From the NCBI RefSeq assembly GCF_965363235.1, contig NC_134848.1, forward strand, positions 58,366,181-58,430,180: 64,000 bases of DNA, written 5' to 3'. The notes below the pieces were generated by a model. It worked only from the letters and a program-made list of their open reading frames with translations, searched no databases and was not told where the DNA came from. The DNA is from Mytilus galloprovincialis (Eukaryota; Mollusca; Bivalvia; Mytilida; Mytilidae). Of the stretch, positions 26,301 through 35,827 are shown in pieces. Both the position numbers and the translations under genes were made by a program. Position 1 is the stretch's first letter, and every line of letters begins with the position of its first letter.

Positions 26301-28901
26301 ATTTACAAACGACTTCGTAAATTTATCGTTTAAGCAATGTTCAGGCCAGGTTTGTCAAGCTCATGGATATCAATCGTGCCAGTGTGAACCCACTACAGCA
26401 GGTAACTGGAAAGACGAACTGCTGTGCTCGTTGTGTTGTACTGATCCAGCTGACAACACTTGCAAGTACGTAAAGAAAATATTTTATAAATTCCTTTTAT
26501 TGACATCATAGAAATTATTCCTTTATTTCTTATCCCTTGGCCAATAATAGGGGTTACCATGTATTAGGTTGTTTCACATTAACATTACAAATATGTTGAC
26601 CTGAATAAGACTACTCTAATTGTTACAGCCATTGCAAACGTCAAAGCAAAAGCCCCAGAAAAACAAATAAAATAGAAGATGAAGCAATACATGAGCATAG
26701 TCATTAGAACAACTAAAAACACTTCGAATGCATATTGATGTTTATCGTAATAACAGTTAAAGGTAATATAAAAGCGCAAAGGTACAATTAAACATATTTG
26801 TGACATACTAGCTATTTTTAACTCTAGAAGATTGCTGTGAAAAACGACAATTTTCGTATCCAGAATTAAGTGACCAAAATAAAGATATTTAAAAAAAATG
26901 AACCAGCTGTATCGTGAATTATCTTAAAAAAAATACTAATTACAGTGTTGTATGTAATGAATAATATCCTTAAACATAAAACATTATCACAACATGTTAA
27001 CTAAACCAAATGAAATATTGATTCTGTGAAGATTAGTGTTAGAATTATTGTCTCATCAAGGTTATAGTTGTGTCTCAAATATATTTGGTTGAAAATTGCA
27101 ATATACTTGTCGAAAAGAACCGACGTTAACCTAATTTATTATGTTTTGTTGTGTATGTTTTTTTTTTCAGTCACGCAGTTCGAGTATCGTATCACCTTTT
27201 TAATTCAGAACTGAAATGGCAAATGTTTGTTTTATTTTAGAACTGCTGATCAACTTTCGAACATAAATGTAGCGTTTACTAAAGCTGTGCCAGGAACCCC
27301 ATGTAACAAATTTCTTGGATACTGTGATGTCTTTCATATTTGCAGAGAGGTAAGTATAGATTCTAAATACAGAGAGATCAATTTGGAAGGTTGTTTATGT
27401 TAAGGTCTCGTTGTCTCTGCGTAAATGTTCATCCCTGTCTTTCAAATGATTTGATGGGATCGTTCCTGATGAAGGTAGATCCGGAAAAAGCTCTTCGACC
27501 GCCCAAATCAAATATTATTTTCATTTATTTACTTTAAACATGTTTTTATTAACTCAAAGTGAAATGGATTGGACACAAGTAAACCATACTTATGAAGTCC
27601 GCTCCGAATAACAATAAATTACAATACAATATTAATATGAGCATGCAATAATTCAAAATATACTTTACGAGTCCATCAAATTTAAAAAACAAGATGGTTC
27701 AGCAATTTTATTGACTCTAAACAAGTCATAGTTTTTTTTTTATCAAAGGCTCAAACATTTTTGACCTCAAAGGTACTTACTGAATTTATTTCAGAAAATT
27801 GTTTGGTGCATAATGATACATTAATAAACAATGCGACTTTATTTTCTGTTTTGCAAAAGTGTCAACTGTATAAATAACAGCTGTCATAACGAATCATGGT
27901 TGGGTATATTTTCCGTAAAACATGGAACATTAGACACATACACAAAATTCCCTGATGCATGGTAATTTGATTCAAACGAGTTGTGTGTTAAATTTTGACA
28001 ATATATATTGCAATTGTTTTTATGTAGGTTGATATACAAAGACCTCTTAGTAAAGAAGTGAATGGTATTCTGGAAAATATGTTTTTCAATTTCTGTGAAT
28101 AACCCGTTTTGATTTTTTAAATGCAGGTTGATCCATCAGGTCCTCTCAGTAAACTGAAGAATTTCTTTCTGAACGGAGAAATAATCGATAAAGTGAAGGA
28201 ATTTTTAACAGAGTACTGGTATGTTGCAATAGCAGGAGGTGTTGGACTCATTATACTACTTGTAAGTATCAACTGCTTTTAACATACAAGTGAGAGGTTT
28301 AGTTACCTTTAAAGGTAAGTTTAATCCCCCATTTTTACATAAGAAATGTCTGTACCAATTCAAAAATATGACAGTTGCTATCCATTTATTTGATGTGTTT
28401 ATAGCTTTTGAGTTTGCCATTTGCTACAGGACTTTCTGTTTTGAATTTTCCTCGGAGTTTGGTATTTTTGTTATTACTTTTTGAATGATTTATGGTGATT
28501 GAGGCTCTTCTAAATAATGTTGTTGATGAAAGCCTTGATGATGGCAAATATCATAAACACAAAATTACGTGCATATTTTATATTCCAATTGCTAACAATG
28601 ATTTGGTCGGTTAACCTTAACAATCTCATTTCGAATCAAGATATAGTTATTTCAAATTTCTTGTACACTGTAAAAGTAAAAAGGATATTAAAATTAATGT
28701 CAATTGGCTATTATAAGTTTCAACATTTAACCGTTTATAATATCATCGAAGACATTTCTGCTTTTTAACAGTAGATGATGATTGTATTTTGTGATCGTTT
28801 TATAGGTTATGATGATAAAATGCTGCTCAAAAAGTACAAAGGGCAAAGTACAACCAGCACCACGACGTGTGTCTGTGGAACCATCACGTACCCGATATTA
28901 A
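8322..28901 (+). CDS. ADAM10: ADAM10-like membrane metalloprotease, 14 coding exons, 718 aa
   Basis: Exons: 8322-8382, 18536-18665, 19551-19669, 20304-20759, 21097-21356, 22322-22450, 22830-23010, 23645-23807, 24699-24806, 25998-26076, 26335-26465, 27241-27349, 28127-28261, 28806-28901; every phase joins and the total is 719 codons with stop. Order: signal peptide 1-20; prodomain with possible cysteine switch (HFCGLN, Cys164); furin-type site RRYRR ending at 207; zinc protease [12 protein letters not shown] (His376, Glu377, His380, His386) with Met405 turn; disintegrin from about 451; cysteine-rich region to about 642, ending in GYCDVFHIC; transmembrane 673-691; 27-residue tail. ADAM10 (Kuzbanian, SUP-17) sheds membrane proteins such as Notch. 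The membrane-proximal part identifies ADAM10 rather than ADAM17. It is well diverged from human ADAM10 (748 aa) and has a shorter tail, so it may be a lineage-specific paralogue. The start ATG has a purine at -3 and G at +4. Confidence 0.9.
8395..8630 (-). repeat. Family A-related repeat in intron 1
   Basis: 'ggttgtatgagtgccaatga', 'gacaactctcaattgtaggt' and 'gctatagaaggtccc' match the inverted family A tail. It lies 13 bases beyond the exon 1 donor. A sister copy of the same subtype lies at 18253-18515, just before exon 2, so intron 1 is bounded at both ends by the same repeat in the same orientation. Confidence 0.7.
8879..9742. mobile_element. MITE-like element, 0.86 kb, inverted ends, TA-type target
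   Basis: Ends are perfect inverted repeats of about 30 bases beginning CTAGTCAACAAAAGAAACG, flanked on both sides by TATA. A TA-duplicating Tc1/mariner-type origin is plausible. The inside is homopolymer-rich with no transposase frame. It lies in ADAM10 intron 1. Confidence 0.8.
10304..12283. mobile_element. TTAA-flanked inverted-repeat element, 2.0 kb, non-autonomous
   Basis: Both ends are GGATGTTCGC (one inverted) and each is flanked by TTAA (10300-10303 and 12284-12287). The similarity runs inward about 250-300 bases, with landmarks 'ttttatccat' and 'cccgccaaattttc...tatctcgaaaacaagc' on both arms. The interior holds only short frames (68 and 72 codons), none like a transposase. The TTAA target fits piggyBac- or Kolobok-like superfamilies; I do not name one. 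Confidence 0.8.
12288..13550. other. Intron 1 stretch, little structure
   Basis: AT-rich intronic DNA. 12895-12960 ('atgtaccaagttaggtatat' then 'gacagttgtt') is a small fragment of repeat family D. Nothing else was recognised. Confidence 0.4.
13559..13960. repeat. Minisatellite with 82-83 bp higher-order unit
   Basis: Repeats of 'tttgtcaatacacttgtc' are arranged in larger units starting with 'cgat(a/t)ta' at 13652, 13734 and 13817 (spacing 82 and 83). More degenerate copies lie on either side. The 114- and 110-codon frames here come from the repeat and are not genes. Confidence 0.8.
13961..14828. other. Intron 1 stretch without recognisable features
   Basis: AT-rich DNA. No exon-like open stretch with splice signals and no internal repetition was seen. 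Confidence 0.4.
14833..15306. mobile_element. Truncated TTAA-type element and dispersed motif
   Basis: 14833-15040 repeats the left end of the 10304-12283 element (TTAA then GGATGTTCG, then 'tagttttatccatgaagta') without a matching right end. 15237-15306 holds the inverted copy of the 3663-3725 motif ('cattcgtctcaactcg' and 'agcggattctaccgagg'). Confidence 0.65.
15310..16500. repeat. Degenerate tandem repeat in intron 1, with plain flank
   Basis: From about 15945 to 16490 the block 'ggcaagtaaatg...acaaagtaaaacaaaagat(a/g)ctaaaagtaaat' recurs about four times, with anchors near 16046, 16209, 16361 and 16472 (unequal spacing of 110-160). 15310-15944 shows nothing; a 60-codon frame at 15764 is not supported. 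Confidence 0.6.
16500..17190. other. Intron 1 stretch, nothing recognised
   Basis: AT-rich DNA with a 72-codon hydrophobic plus-strand frame at 16981 that runs into the family B copy and has no splice or homology support. Confidence 0.4.
17190..17580 (+). repeat. Dispersed repeat family B copy
   Basis: It carries the core 'gggagggttgagatctcat', 'tttaaccccgctgca', 'gtcaggagcctctggcc' and the family B 3' end 'ggttgttgtcgctttgacac' followed by 'tccgaatttcc'. It is inverted relative to the 6590-7000 copy. Confidence 0.8.
17930..18045 (-). repeat. Repeat E copy
   Basis: Read on the minus strand it starts 'caggggcggatccagtcag' and continues with purine-rich 'gggggtcac' and 'gggagggggtcc'. Related ends occur at 5229-5270 and 56286-56400. 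Full limits are unknown. Confidence 0.5.
18253..18515 (-). repeat. Family A-related repeat just before ADAM10 exon 2
   Basis: 'gttgtggtatgagtgccatt', 'attataggtcaaagtac' and 'agctataaaagttccc' place it with the 8395-8630 subtype. It ends about 20 bases before the exon 2 acceptor and so supplies most of the sequence in which that branch point must lie. Confidence 0.7.
18991..19310. repeat. Minisatellite, 16-bp unit, exactly 20 copies
   Basis: Consensus ctcacatggagtgtat, with single-base variants (ggagtg/gaagtg, gtat/gcat). It lies in intron 2 and ends 240 bases before exon 3. Because 16 is not a multiple of 3, it stays open in several frames and yields spurious frames of 71 and 124 codons. 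Confidence 0.95.
21351..21680. repeat. 27-bp minisatellite overlapping the exon 5 splice donor
   Basis: About twelve 27-base units, starting TATACGGTAAGATTC and ending TTCGAGG, follow each other from the exon 5/intron 5 junction (exon ends at 21356). The first unit contains the last six exon bases plus the donor; the 'ttcgagg' just before it completes the same phase. Later units are diverged. The duplicate gene has the same array at 48667-48992. Confidence 0.85.
24807..25997 (+). other. U12-type (AT-AC) intron of the ADAM10-like gene
   Basis: The intron starts ATATCCTTTT directly after 'tgcaa' and ends 'cgaaaaAC' before 'tggcgg'. The branch-point-like TCCTTAAA at 25981 lies about 10 bases before the AC. 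ATATCCTT, TCCTTAAC and a short distance to a terminal AC are the known signature of minor-spliceosome AT-AC introns. Splicing here gives Cys-Asn-Gly, matching human ADAM10 (ICNG). No GT-AG pair gives an open, phase-compatible join. The duplicate gene keeps the same signals. Confidence 0.85.
28028..28102 (+). pseudogene. Partial duplicate of ADAM10 exon 13 with its own acceptor and stop
   Basis: After 'tttttatgtag' the sequence reads [10 protein letters not shown] and runs 24 residues to a TAA, in the same phase as exon 13 ([10 protein letters not shown]) 99 bases downstream. About 37 bases plus the acceptor look like a tandem copy of the exon 13 start; the rest is unrelated. If used, the protein would end before the membrane segment. 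The corresponding site in the second gene copy (about 59340-59430) has lost the acceptor and first codons. It may be a relic or a rare alternative exon. Confidence 0.5.
28275..28485 (+). repeat. Dispersed repeat family D in ADAM10 intron 13
   Basis: 'catacaagtgagaggttta', 'tatgacagttgctatccat' and 'gaattttcctcggagtttgg' mark this family. It begins 13-20 bases after the exon 13 donor and is present at the same place in the duplicate (59605-59800), so it predates the duplication. Confidence 0.8.
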
Positions 28902-30194
28902 CTGTTTTCCTTAACTTGTACCATGCTGGCATGGTGCATCTTGAACACAGTGCTATTTGATTGGACGATTAGCTCAATTGTCGTCAAGGAGATTTCTGTG
29001 ATACAATATGTTTTCTTATTAACATTTACATGTTTGTGTGTACTATAGATGAGAGTTAATAACTGATATACATATTATTTAGAAGCTTCTGTATGTGTTG
29101 AGTTCATTATTTTACATGTAAAATTAGAATATTAATTTCTTCTATTAACTACTTTTTTTTGTATATCGTTATTTAAAAAAAAAAAAGTTTTCTTTAATAT
29201 TTAGCGAGACCAGATGTGACGACCGAAAGGTTGCTTCTGCTGGTTTAACATATCAGCTATAGATCATTTGTTATAATTTATCTTCCTGTGGTCTTCATCC
29301 GGAATTGGTTTTGAGAAAGACATGGAATAGACCGTTCCATTGTAGAAGAAGGTTTTTTACCCTCCTGTATTTTGGACTTTTAAATTATAGCATCTAAAAA
29401 ACGTTGGTGTTGTATTTTGTTTGTTTTTTACTTAACATTTAGCACTATGCAATGTCAAGCTATTTATTGTAATACTTAGGTTATCCATAAAGTATGGTAA
29501 CATTTATTTTGTGCGAACCAAATTTCGTAGTTTTTAAAATCTATGTTTTTTTCTTTATTTCTAACTAACAAATTATGCATACAAGGTTATTACTACTTGC
29601 AATTCGTTAATTGGTTAAACTTTTCGTTGTATTATATGTAGTTTGTTAACTTGTAAATTAGGAGATTTATGTATAGCATGAATAGTGAAATAACGAACGT
29701 ATTGAAATGCAACTGTTAAACAGCTTCATATTGGGAATGTGAGGGATTTCGGCTACTTATCAATTCGTCTCTAAATAACAGTTTAATTTGTCACTGTGAA
29801 ATACCCATGTCTCTGTTCATCTGCCCACCCGTCCGTATGTCCCTCCCATTATGAATATATTCCTGATCACTCCTCCTACAGTTTAAATGTTAGAAAGTTT
29901 TCACGTTGTTGTCCATTCACCAGGTCATTACAGATGGCATAATTCGGTATACATATTGATTCATTCATAGGGTCTTTGCTTTGAAAATAAACACATTTAT
30001 TCTAAAAACAGATATTGGCATAATACGGGCTATGTTCTTCTCATATATTTTATGATGGTATATTACTCAACCCCTAACGGGAGGGATTGTGTTTGATTTT
30101 CATATGATGAAGACATTATCTTTCAATACTTTTATTTGAGGTCTAGAACTGGCATGTCAGTAACTGCTTGGTCCTTTCATATCACATGCATCAA
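28902..30194 (+). other. 3' region of the ADAM10-like gene
   Basis: Sequence after the stop stays recognisably similar to the duplicate (60798 onward) to about 29700, for example 'atgcaatgtcaagctattta'. This fits a 3' untranslated region. AATAAA occurs at 29986, but no poly(A) site can be fixed by eye. Confidence 0.45.
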
Positions 30195-30600
30195 TGCCAT
30201 TTTGGTTAGTATATTTTGTTACCTATTCTGACCTCGGACTCCAACTTCCTTTAAACTGAATTTTACTGTGCGTATTGCTGTGTGTTTCTTTTTTCTACAA
30301 TGGCTAGAGGAAGCGGGGACGGTTGCGATATCACATAACATGTTTAACCCTGCTGCATGCTTGCGTCTGTCCTAATTTACGAGCCTCTGGTCTTTATTAC
30401 TCTTGTATGTTTTTTTTAAAATTTTAGCTCATTTATATGTTTTGGATTTTTTTTCACTTAACTAGAACACATGTTCAGTGAAAGGCCAGCTGTGGTCCGC
30501 CCTCTGTGCGTTGAATACCCATTTATAGACATCGGCTATTTTCTGCTCATTTGTTGGGTTGTTGTCTCTGTGACATATTCCCTATTTCCATTCCCCACTC
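30195..30600 (+). repeat. Dispersed repeat family B copy
   Basis: Core 'ggttgcgatatcaca', 'tgtttaaccctgctgcat', 'gagcctctggtctttatt' and 3' end 'ggttgttgtctctgtgaca'. It has no counterpart at the matching place in the duplicate block, so it probably inserted after the duplication or was lost from copy 2. Confidence 0.75.
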
Positions 30601-31990
30601 TATATATTGAAGTGTGCCTGTGATCAGTGTTTTTTGAAAGTGTTCGTGTGGTCAGGGTTATGATTTTTTTTATTAATATTTGCTCTTTTGGGAAATAGTT
30701 GAATTTTGTCATTTTTTTAATAATTTACTTACATAAGAGGTACATACCATTTCCGGATAACTCCTCCTTCAATGAACCCTAAAACTATGTGAGCCAATGC
30801 CCAACTTTATATTTATTTTAGAATAACGCTTACCATCGTTGTGTCATCATATTTTCCGATAAACAATAATTATTCACAGAAAGTCCTACATTGACTTTGT
30901 TATAATTCCGTTACTTCAGATTGTGTTATTAAATTTTGTTTGGTGTTTTTACTCAAATATGTCTCTCCAATACTAACTGTTTACAACATGTGAATTTGAT
31001 ATTCTCCAAATGCAATTTAGAGTACATTTATCTGAGTAATAAGAAACATGAATGCTTTCAGTAGTAGACAAACCCTCATGTTTTATATTAAGAAACAATT
31101 TAGTCCTGAAAGAAGTTATTATTTAGTCTTCATTGTCATTCTAAATCATTTTGATCAATGTCATATAAATTTGTATTATTTTGATAATATAAATGAGCAA
31201 TAAATGAACTTTCAAACATGTTCCTACTGACTTTTAATTTGGTAAGTTTTGTCATGATCTTTTTTTTGGGTTTGCAATGTATTTGGTAGGTTGGTTGTGT
31301 AAAATGTTTGTAAAAATACACTGATGAAAAGGAATGTCAAGAAAAACAAGAAGGATATTCCCCATGTGGGCTGCAGTAGACATAAAGCAATTCCAGCGCG
31401 AACATTTACATGACCGGAAAAATAACAGAAATTTACCAACCGTACTTTGTTGAGATGGTTTTGAGAAATCAAATACAACAAGTGCAACACTAACAAACAT
31501 TGAAACATGAAAACCAAGAGATATATTTAAATAGTAACATATATAACAAAAAAGGAAGAAAACAAAAAGAAAGAAAAAGTTCAAATGTCCCTCGCGTTGT
31601 ATTTATTTTATCTGTCCAAGGGCAATGAATAAATACACAATATATGGGGATTGTCGGAATATAGATAATATGTTTTTAAGAGAAGATGTGGTATGATTGC
31701 CAGTTAGACAACTCTTCACAAGAAACCAGAAGACATAAACACGAACACGAGTTACTATAGGTCACCAAACGTTTTCTTGTTTCTGTGCATGTCGACATGC
31801 CTACACATTTTGTTCCTGTAAATTTAAAATAACAAGATGATTGTCAATGAAACAATTATCTACCGAGCTGAAAGTAGTGGATATAAGCAATTATATTGCC
31901 TTCAACAATGAGAAAAAACCCATCACTTTTATAGCCGATTATCTTGTTCCTGTGAATGTTCATATGCCTATACATCACAGTTCCAGTCTT
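30601..31990. other. Intergenic DNA between the convergent genes
   Basis: 31040-31560 is clearly similar to 62340-63120 in the duplicate block ('catgtcaagaaaaa', 'ttgttgagatggttttgag') but is not kept as an open frame in both, so the minus-strand frames of 97 and 110 codons are not supported as genes. 31675-31770 and 31845-31950 are inverted family A fragments. 31775-31985 holds degenerate units of the 'tgttcctgtgtatgtcgaca' minisatellite. Confidence 0.5.
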
Positions 31991-32581
31991 ATTTGACATA
32001 CGTTCACAAAACGAGCATAGTAAGTGTACAAAGAAACAGATATTGTTTACATGAAAGCATTTACTTTCATTGTTTACATTTACTCTCAAAAACAAACATT
32101 TTCACTGAGTTTCAATATGTTAGAGATTCCGGGATGGTACATGTACGTAGCCTGTTGCAGGACAACATTTATATTCTAAGTGTCCTCTATTTCATGACCA
32201 CCTATTGCATTGTTTTATTTTATCTGTTCTTGTCCTGAATATGCATGAAATATTTGCCACTGAACGTTAAACAGCAAATTAACAATCAATCAATCAACGT
32301 ATGTATTACCGATTAAAAAATTGGTTTAAAGAGGATTTTTTATTAGAAAAATGGTGTTGTTCTTTATATACGGAACATGGCATGTTTAGTTTAAAATATG
32401 CAGAAATCAATAAACATGTATTACTTTAGCTTAGTATGGGTGAAGCCATGTGTCTTATAAAAAACCAAATGCAATGTTATCTTTAGTTTATCATTTACAA
32501 TTATGTAATTTTTTTATGGAAACCCAATATAACATGTATATCGCACGAAAAAGTCGGTTGACACCTTGATTCACAGAAAAT

Positions 32582-32945
32582 GCACATTTTATCATACTTG
32601 GTCCATGCTACTGCTGTTGAACGTTTCGTCCCCGAGATATCATCAGCCCATTAGTCAGCACTTCGGTGTTGACATGAATATCAATTATATGGTCATTTTA
32701 TAAATTTCCTGTTTACAAAATTTTGAATTTTTCGAAATACTAAGGATGTTCTTATCCAAGGCATAGATTACCATTCGTATTTGGCATAATTTGTATGAAT
32801 TTTGGGTCCTCCATGCTCTTCAGCTGTGTGCCTGTCTGGCTTTATAACTACTAGTATTCTGATCTGATCGTCACGGATGAGTCTTATGTATACGAAACGC
32901 TCGTGTGTCCTTTTAAATTATATGCCTGGTATCTTTGATAACTAT
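32582..32945 (-). repeat. Dispersed repeat family C, long copy
   Basis: Inverted, it matches 60003-60305: 'aaaggtacca', 'gagcgtttcgtatac', 'agactcatccgtgac', 'tcgaaaaattcaaaattttg', 'gatattcatgtcaacaccga'. It lies between the two convergent genes in copy 1 only. I know this as a common bivalve repeat but cannot give its class. Confidence 0.75.
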
Positions 32946-33229
32946 TTATTAAATGATATTTCTTTTTAAAATAAACTTCTGTTATATCACTGAATGCGTG
33001 TATTTATGTTATGATCATTATGAATTTAGGTGGCCGTTTCTATGGAAAACTATTCTTTATCCGAAAAAAAGCCCCAAATATTTAAAATGTAAAATATATA
33101 TGTTTTAATTTTGCAGTTAAGGTCTAACAATATTCAATTTGGCAATTTTTAAAGTTTTTAAAATTACTAAAAAAAATTGTTTTGGTTGGTATCATCTTAA
33201 AAACATTAATCTTCTAATGACGAATTCTT

Positions 33230-35254
33230 CTACCTCGAACAAACCACACATTTAAAATAAGTGTCTTGTACATAGGGAGGACATTTGAGCGACCCACAGT
33301 ATGCCTTGGTCCCATACAAAAGATATCCATTATCATTGCATGAACCAGCCTCCAATACGTCAAGACTATTATCAACGCATATGTACTGAGACCCACCAGC
33401 ATGGTCATGGTGTCCTGACATCAAATCCCCACTATACTCGGTTTTCCAGCCAGCGTAACACTGCGATTTCCCGGGAATCATTAGTATTGTCGATGCATGA
33501 CTTACTCTACAAACTGCGCATGGTACATCTTTGTCTATTAAATTACTACCAAAATCATTGGTATCGTACTCCATCCCATAAACTGTTCCAAAATATGATC
33601 CATGACTAACTTGTCCAAGATCTGGGTCATGTGGAACGCATACTTGATTAGTAGGTCGTCCTGGATTAGTGTAATGGCCGCCTGCGCCAATACCTGCAAA
33701 TGTTAAGTCGTTCGAATCAAATATTTAGAATAAGAAACAAAATAAAACCAAAACATATAAACTTCACAATAATAATAAATCAAATAGGCAAAGTGATCGA
33801 CTGGTTAGAGCAAATAAAATTTGGCCAGACACTTGGAAAATAGAATATTTAGGAAGGGGACATCATTTCCCCTAAAAAGCTGCTGAGAAGCAAACAGTGC
33901 TCCCCACAAAGAGTGATTTATTTATTTTTATTTCAAAATGGAATAAAGAGAGAGTGAAATATTAGCAACTGGTGAAAATTAATATTTCTACGGAAAAAAC
34001 GACTGATTACAAAATGGTCGTCTCCTAATTATGCACAACAGCGTATTTGGTTGACCAAATATTTTTTTTATTTTCGTTTGGCGGGTCAAGGTTTTTTGTA
34101 CTTTTAGTATTGAGCGTGCCTCGTAAAGACGTGTAGTTTGCAGGGATATCGTGAATAAAACAACACTTAATACATAGAAGTAACACAAGTCGACCTGGAA
34201 GAAATTCTATTGTATTTAATCTTACCAGAGTAAACCATTTCGGTTGAATTATTTGGGCATTCTTTTCTTCCCCATCTGACATAAACACTTCCAGGTGGAT
34301 CTATAAAATAGGAAGATTAACACAATCAAAACCCGAGTAGACATTAGATCTATTCATTTATTCTTTATGATATAACACAATTATTCGTTTTAATTACTGT
34401 CCTAGATCTTTATGATACAAACCACATCACTTATTTTATGTATTTTATAAAATATACATAGAATATTTGTAGAAATAAAAAAGCATGGAATGCGAAATGA
34501 TTATTCATGCAATCTATCAACAGTATCGATGACATAAATTTATTAGACGTCCTTACTTAAAGCATGTACAAACAAACCTTTATTGAGTTATACTGATTGT
34601 TTTCAAAGTAGAAGTGAAGCGTCACGTATGACATATGACCTTAGCATAGAGGGTTTATCAATTTTTACACTTGTGTCATGTTTATGACATCAATGTTCGC
34701 TTATGACATTTCCATTCTAAAATGCAACAATAGTTCTATAATCATGGATCAATCGAGCAATTATTATTTGAGAAATTTTGTAATTTTGTAATTTTTAAGA
34801 ATGATGTGAAGAAATAAGATTCTTTTCGATATGGATGAATAAATAGGTAATGTGAATAATTATTACTATTTTGAAAACTTGTTATTACTGAATTGTGCTT
34901 CTGTATCTGTCTATCCTGATTCTGAATCTGCATTTTCTGACTCTGAATCTGTCCATCCTGACTCAGAATTTGTGTATGCTGACTCTGTATCTGTCTATCC
35001 TGATTCTGAATATGTATGTTCTGACTCTGAATCTGTTTATCCTGACCTATGACCTTAGCATTGAGGGTATTAACAGTTGTTTGTAACTGACTCATTGTTG
35101 CCTTCATCAACTGTATATCCCTCTTTATTTGTTGGTTATCAGCATAATCAGGGTCAGTGATTAAAAGTCGCTTATCGTTGAAATTTTGTGATTCAGTGTT
35201 GATACATGTAGCAAGCATGCACCACACAATAAAAAAGGTCAAAATCAATCCCAT
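33230..35254 (-). CDS. Short-chain collagen C4-like secreted protein, 3 exons, 308 aa
   Basis: Exons on the minus strand: 35254-34867, 34300-34226, 33693-33230; phases join and total 309 codons with stop. Residues 1-20 are a signal peptide. About 68-119 form a glutamine-rich heptad coil (IQxQxxx repeated). From about 131 the domain begins (GSVYVRWGRKECP) and continues with VCVPHDPD, DVPCAVCRV, TILMIPGKSQC, AYCGSLKCPPYV and a C-terminal FKCVVC. These are the landmarks of 'short-chain collagen C4-like' proteins, named after a sponge collagen and abundant in mollusc secretions and shell or mantle tissue. No Gly-X-Y collagen stretch is present; the coil stands in its place, probably as the oligomerisation part. 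The exon 1 donor (ata then gtaata) is the least certain boundary. It is convergent with ADAM10, and a second copy ends the window. Confidence 0.85.
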
Positions 35255-35291
35255 ACTGTAGAAATCTCACAAACAACGTGTACTTACACTG

Positions 35292-35299
35292 TATATAAA
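35292..35299 (-). promoter_or_regulatory. TATA box of the C4-like gene
   Basis: TTTATATA on the minus strand ends 38 bases before the ATG at 35254. This would place transcription start within 10-15 bases of the start codon, giving a very short 5' leader. Confidence 0.5.
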
Positions 35300-35635
35300 T
35301 GATAACAACATACGATATGACAAGGTTATAAATATATGCCTTGTTTAAAAGAAGAACAGAACGAAGAATAGAATAAACAAGCATTAAGGAAAAAAGGTTT
35401 TAATATTAAATTTCGAAATGTTCTGTCCGTGAAAATATATCTGAACACTAAAAACAGTAACATATATTCAAACACCACACCTACAATAAACTACGAACAT
35501 GACAGAAAAAAGAAATTATTTGCCAATATCAACCTCTCGTGCAGTACACTTAGTATCGTAACTATAATTTCTGTTAAGATCTATGGAAACAATTGCAATA
35601 AAAATCTGACTATATTTTAAGTTGGTTGTGTTACT

Positions 35636-35827
35636 TTGTATATCGAAATAACTACACTTCCTGTTACTGTGTATGTTGACATACATTCATATCATGTTTC
35701 TGTGTATGTCGTCATACCTTTTTATTTAATTACTGTATATCCTGCCAAACCTTTACATCATGCTACTGTGTATGTCGACATGATTACACATCTTGTTTCT
35801 GTGTATGTCGACATACCGACACATTTT
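35636..35827. repeat. Minisatellite with palindromic core TATGTCGACATA, left part
   Basis: Degenerate units of about 40-60 bases with 'tttctgtgtatgtcgacata' and 'acatttt'. The same array, in the same direct orientation, resumes at 43146 on the far side of the fold-back element, so the element appears to split it. Confidence 0.75.

Noticed and set aside
31224-31584. Minus-strand hydrophobic frames of 97 and 110 codons
   Set aside because: The matching DNA in the duplicate block (62340-63120) does not keep the frame, and no splice or homology support is seen.
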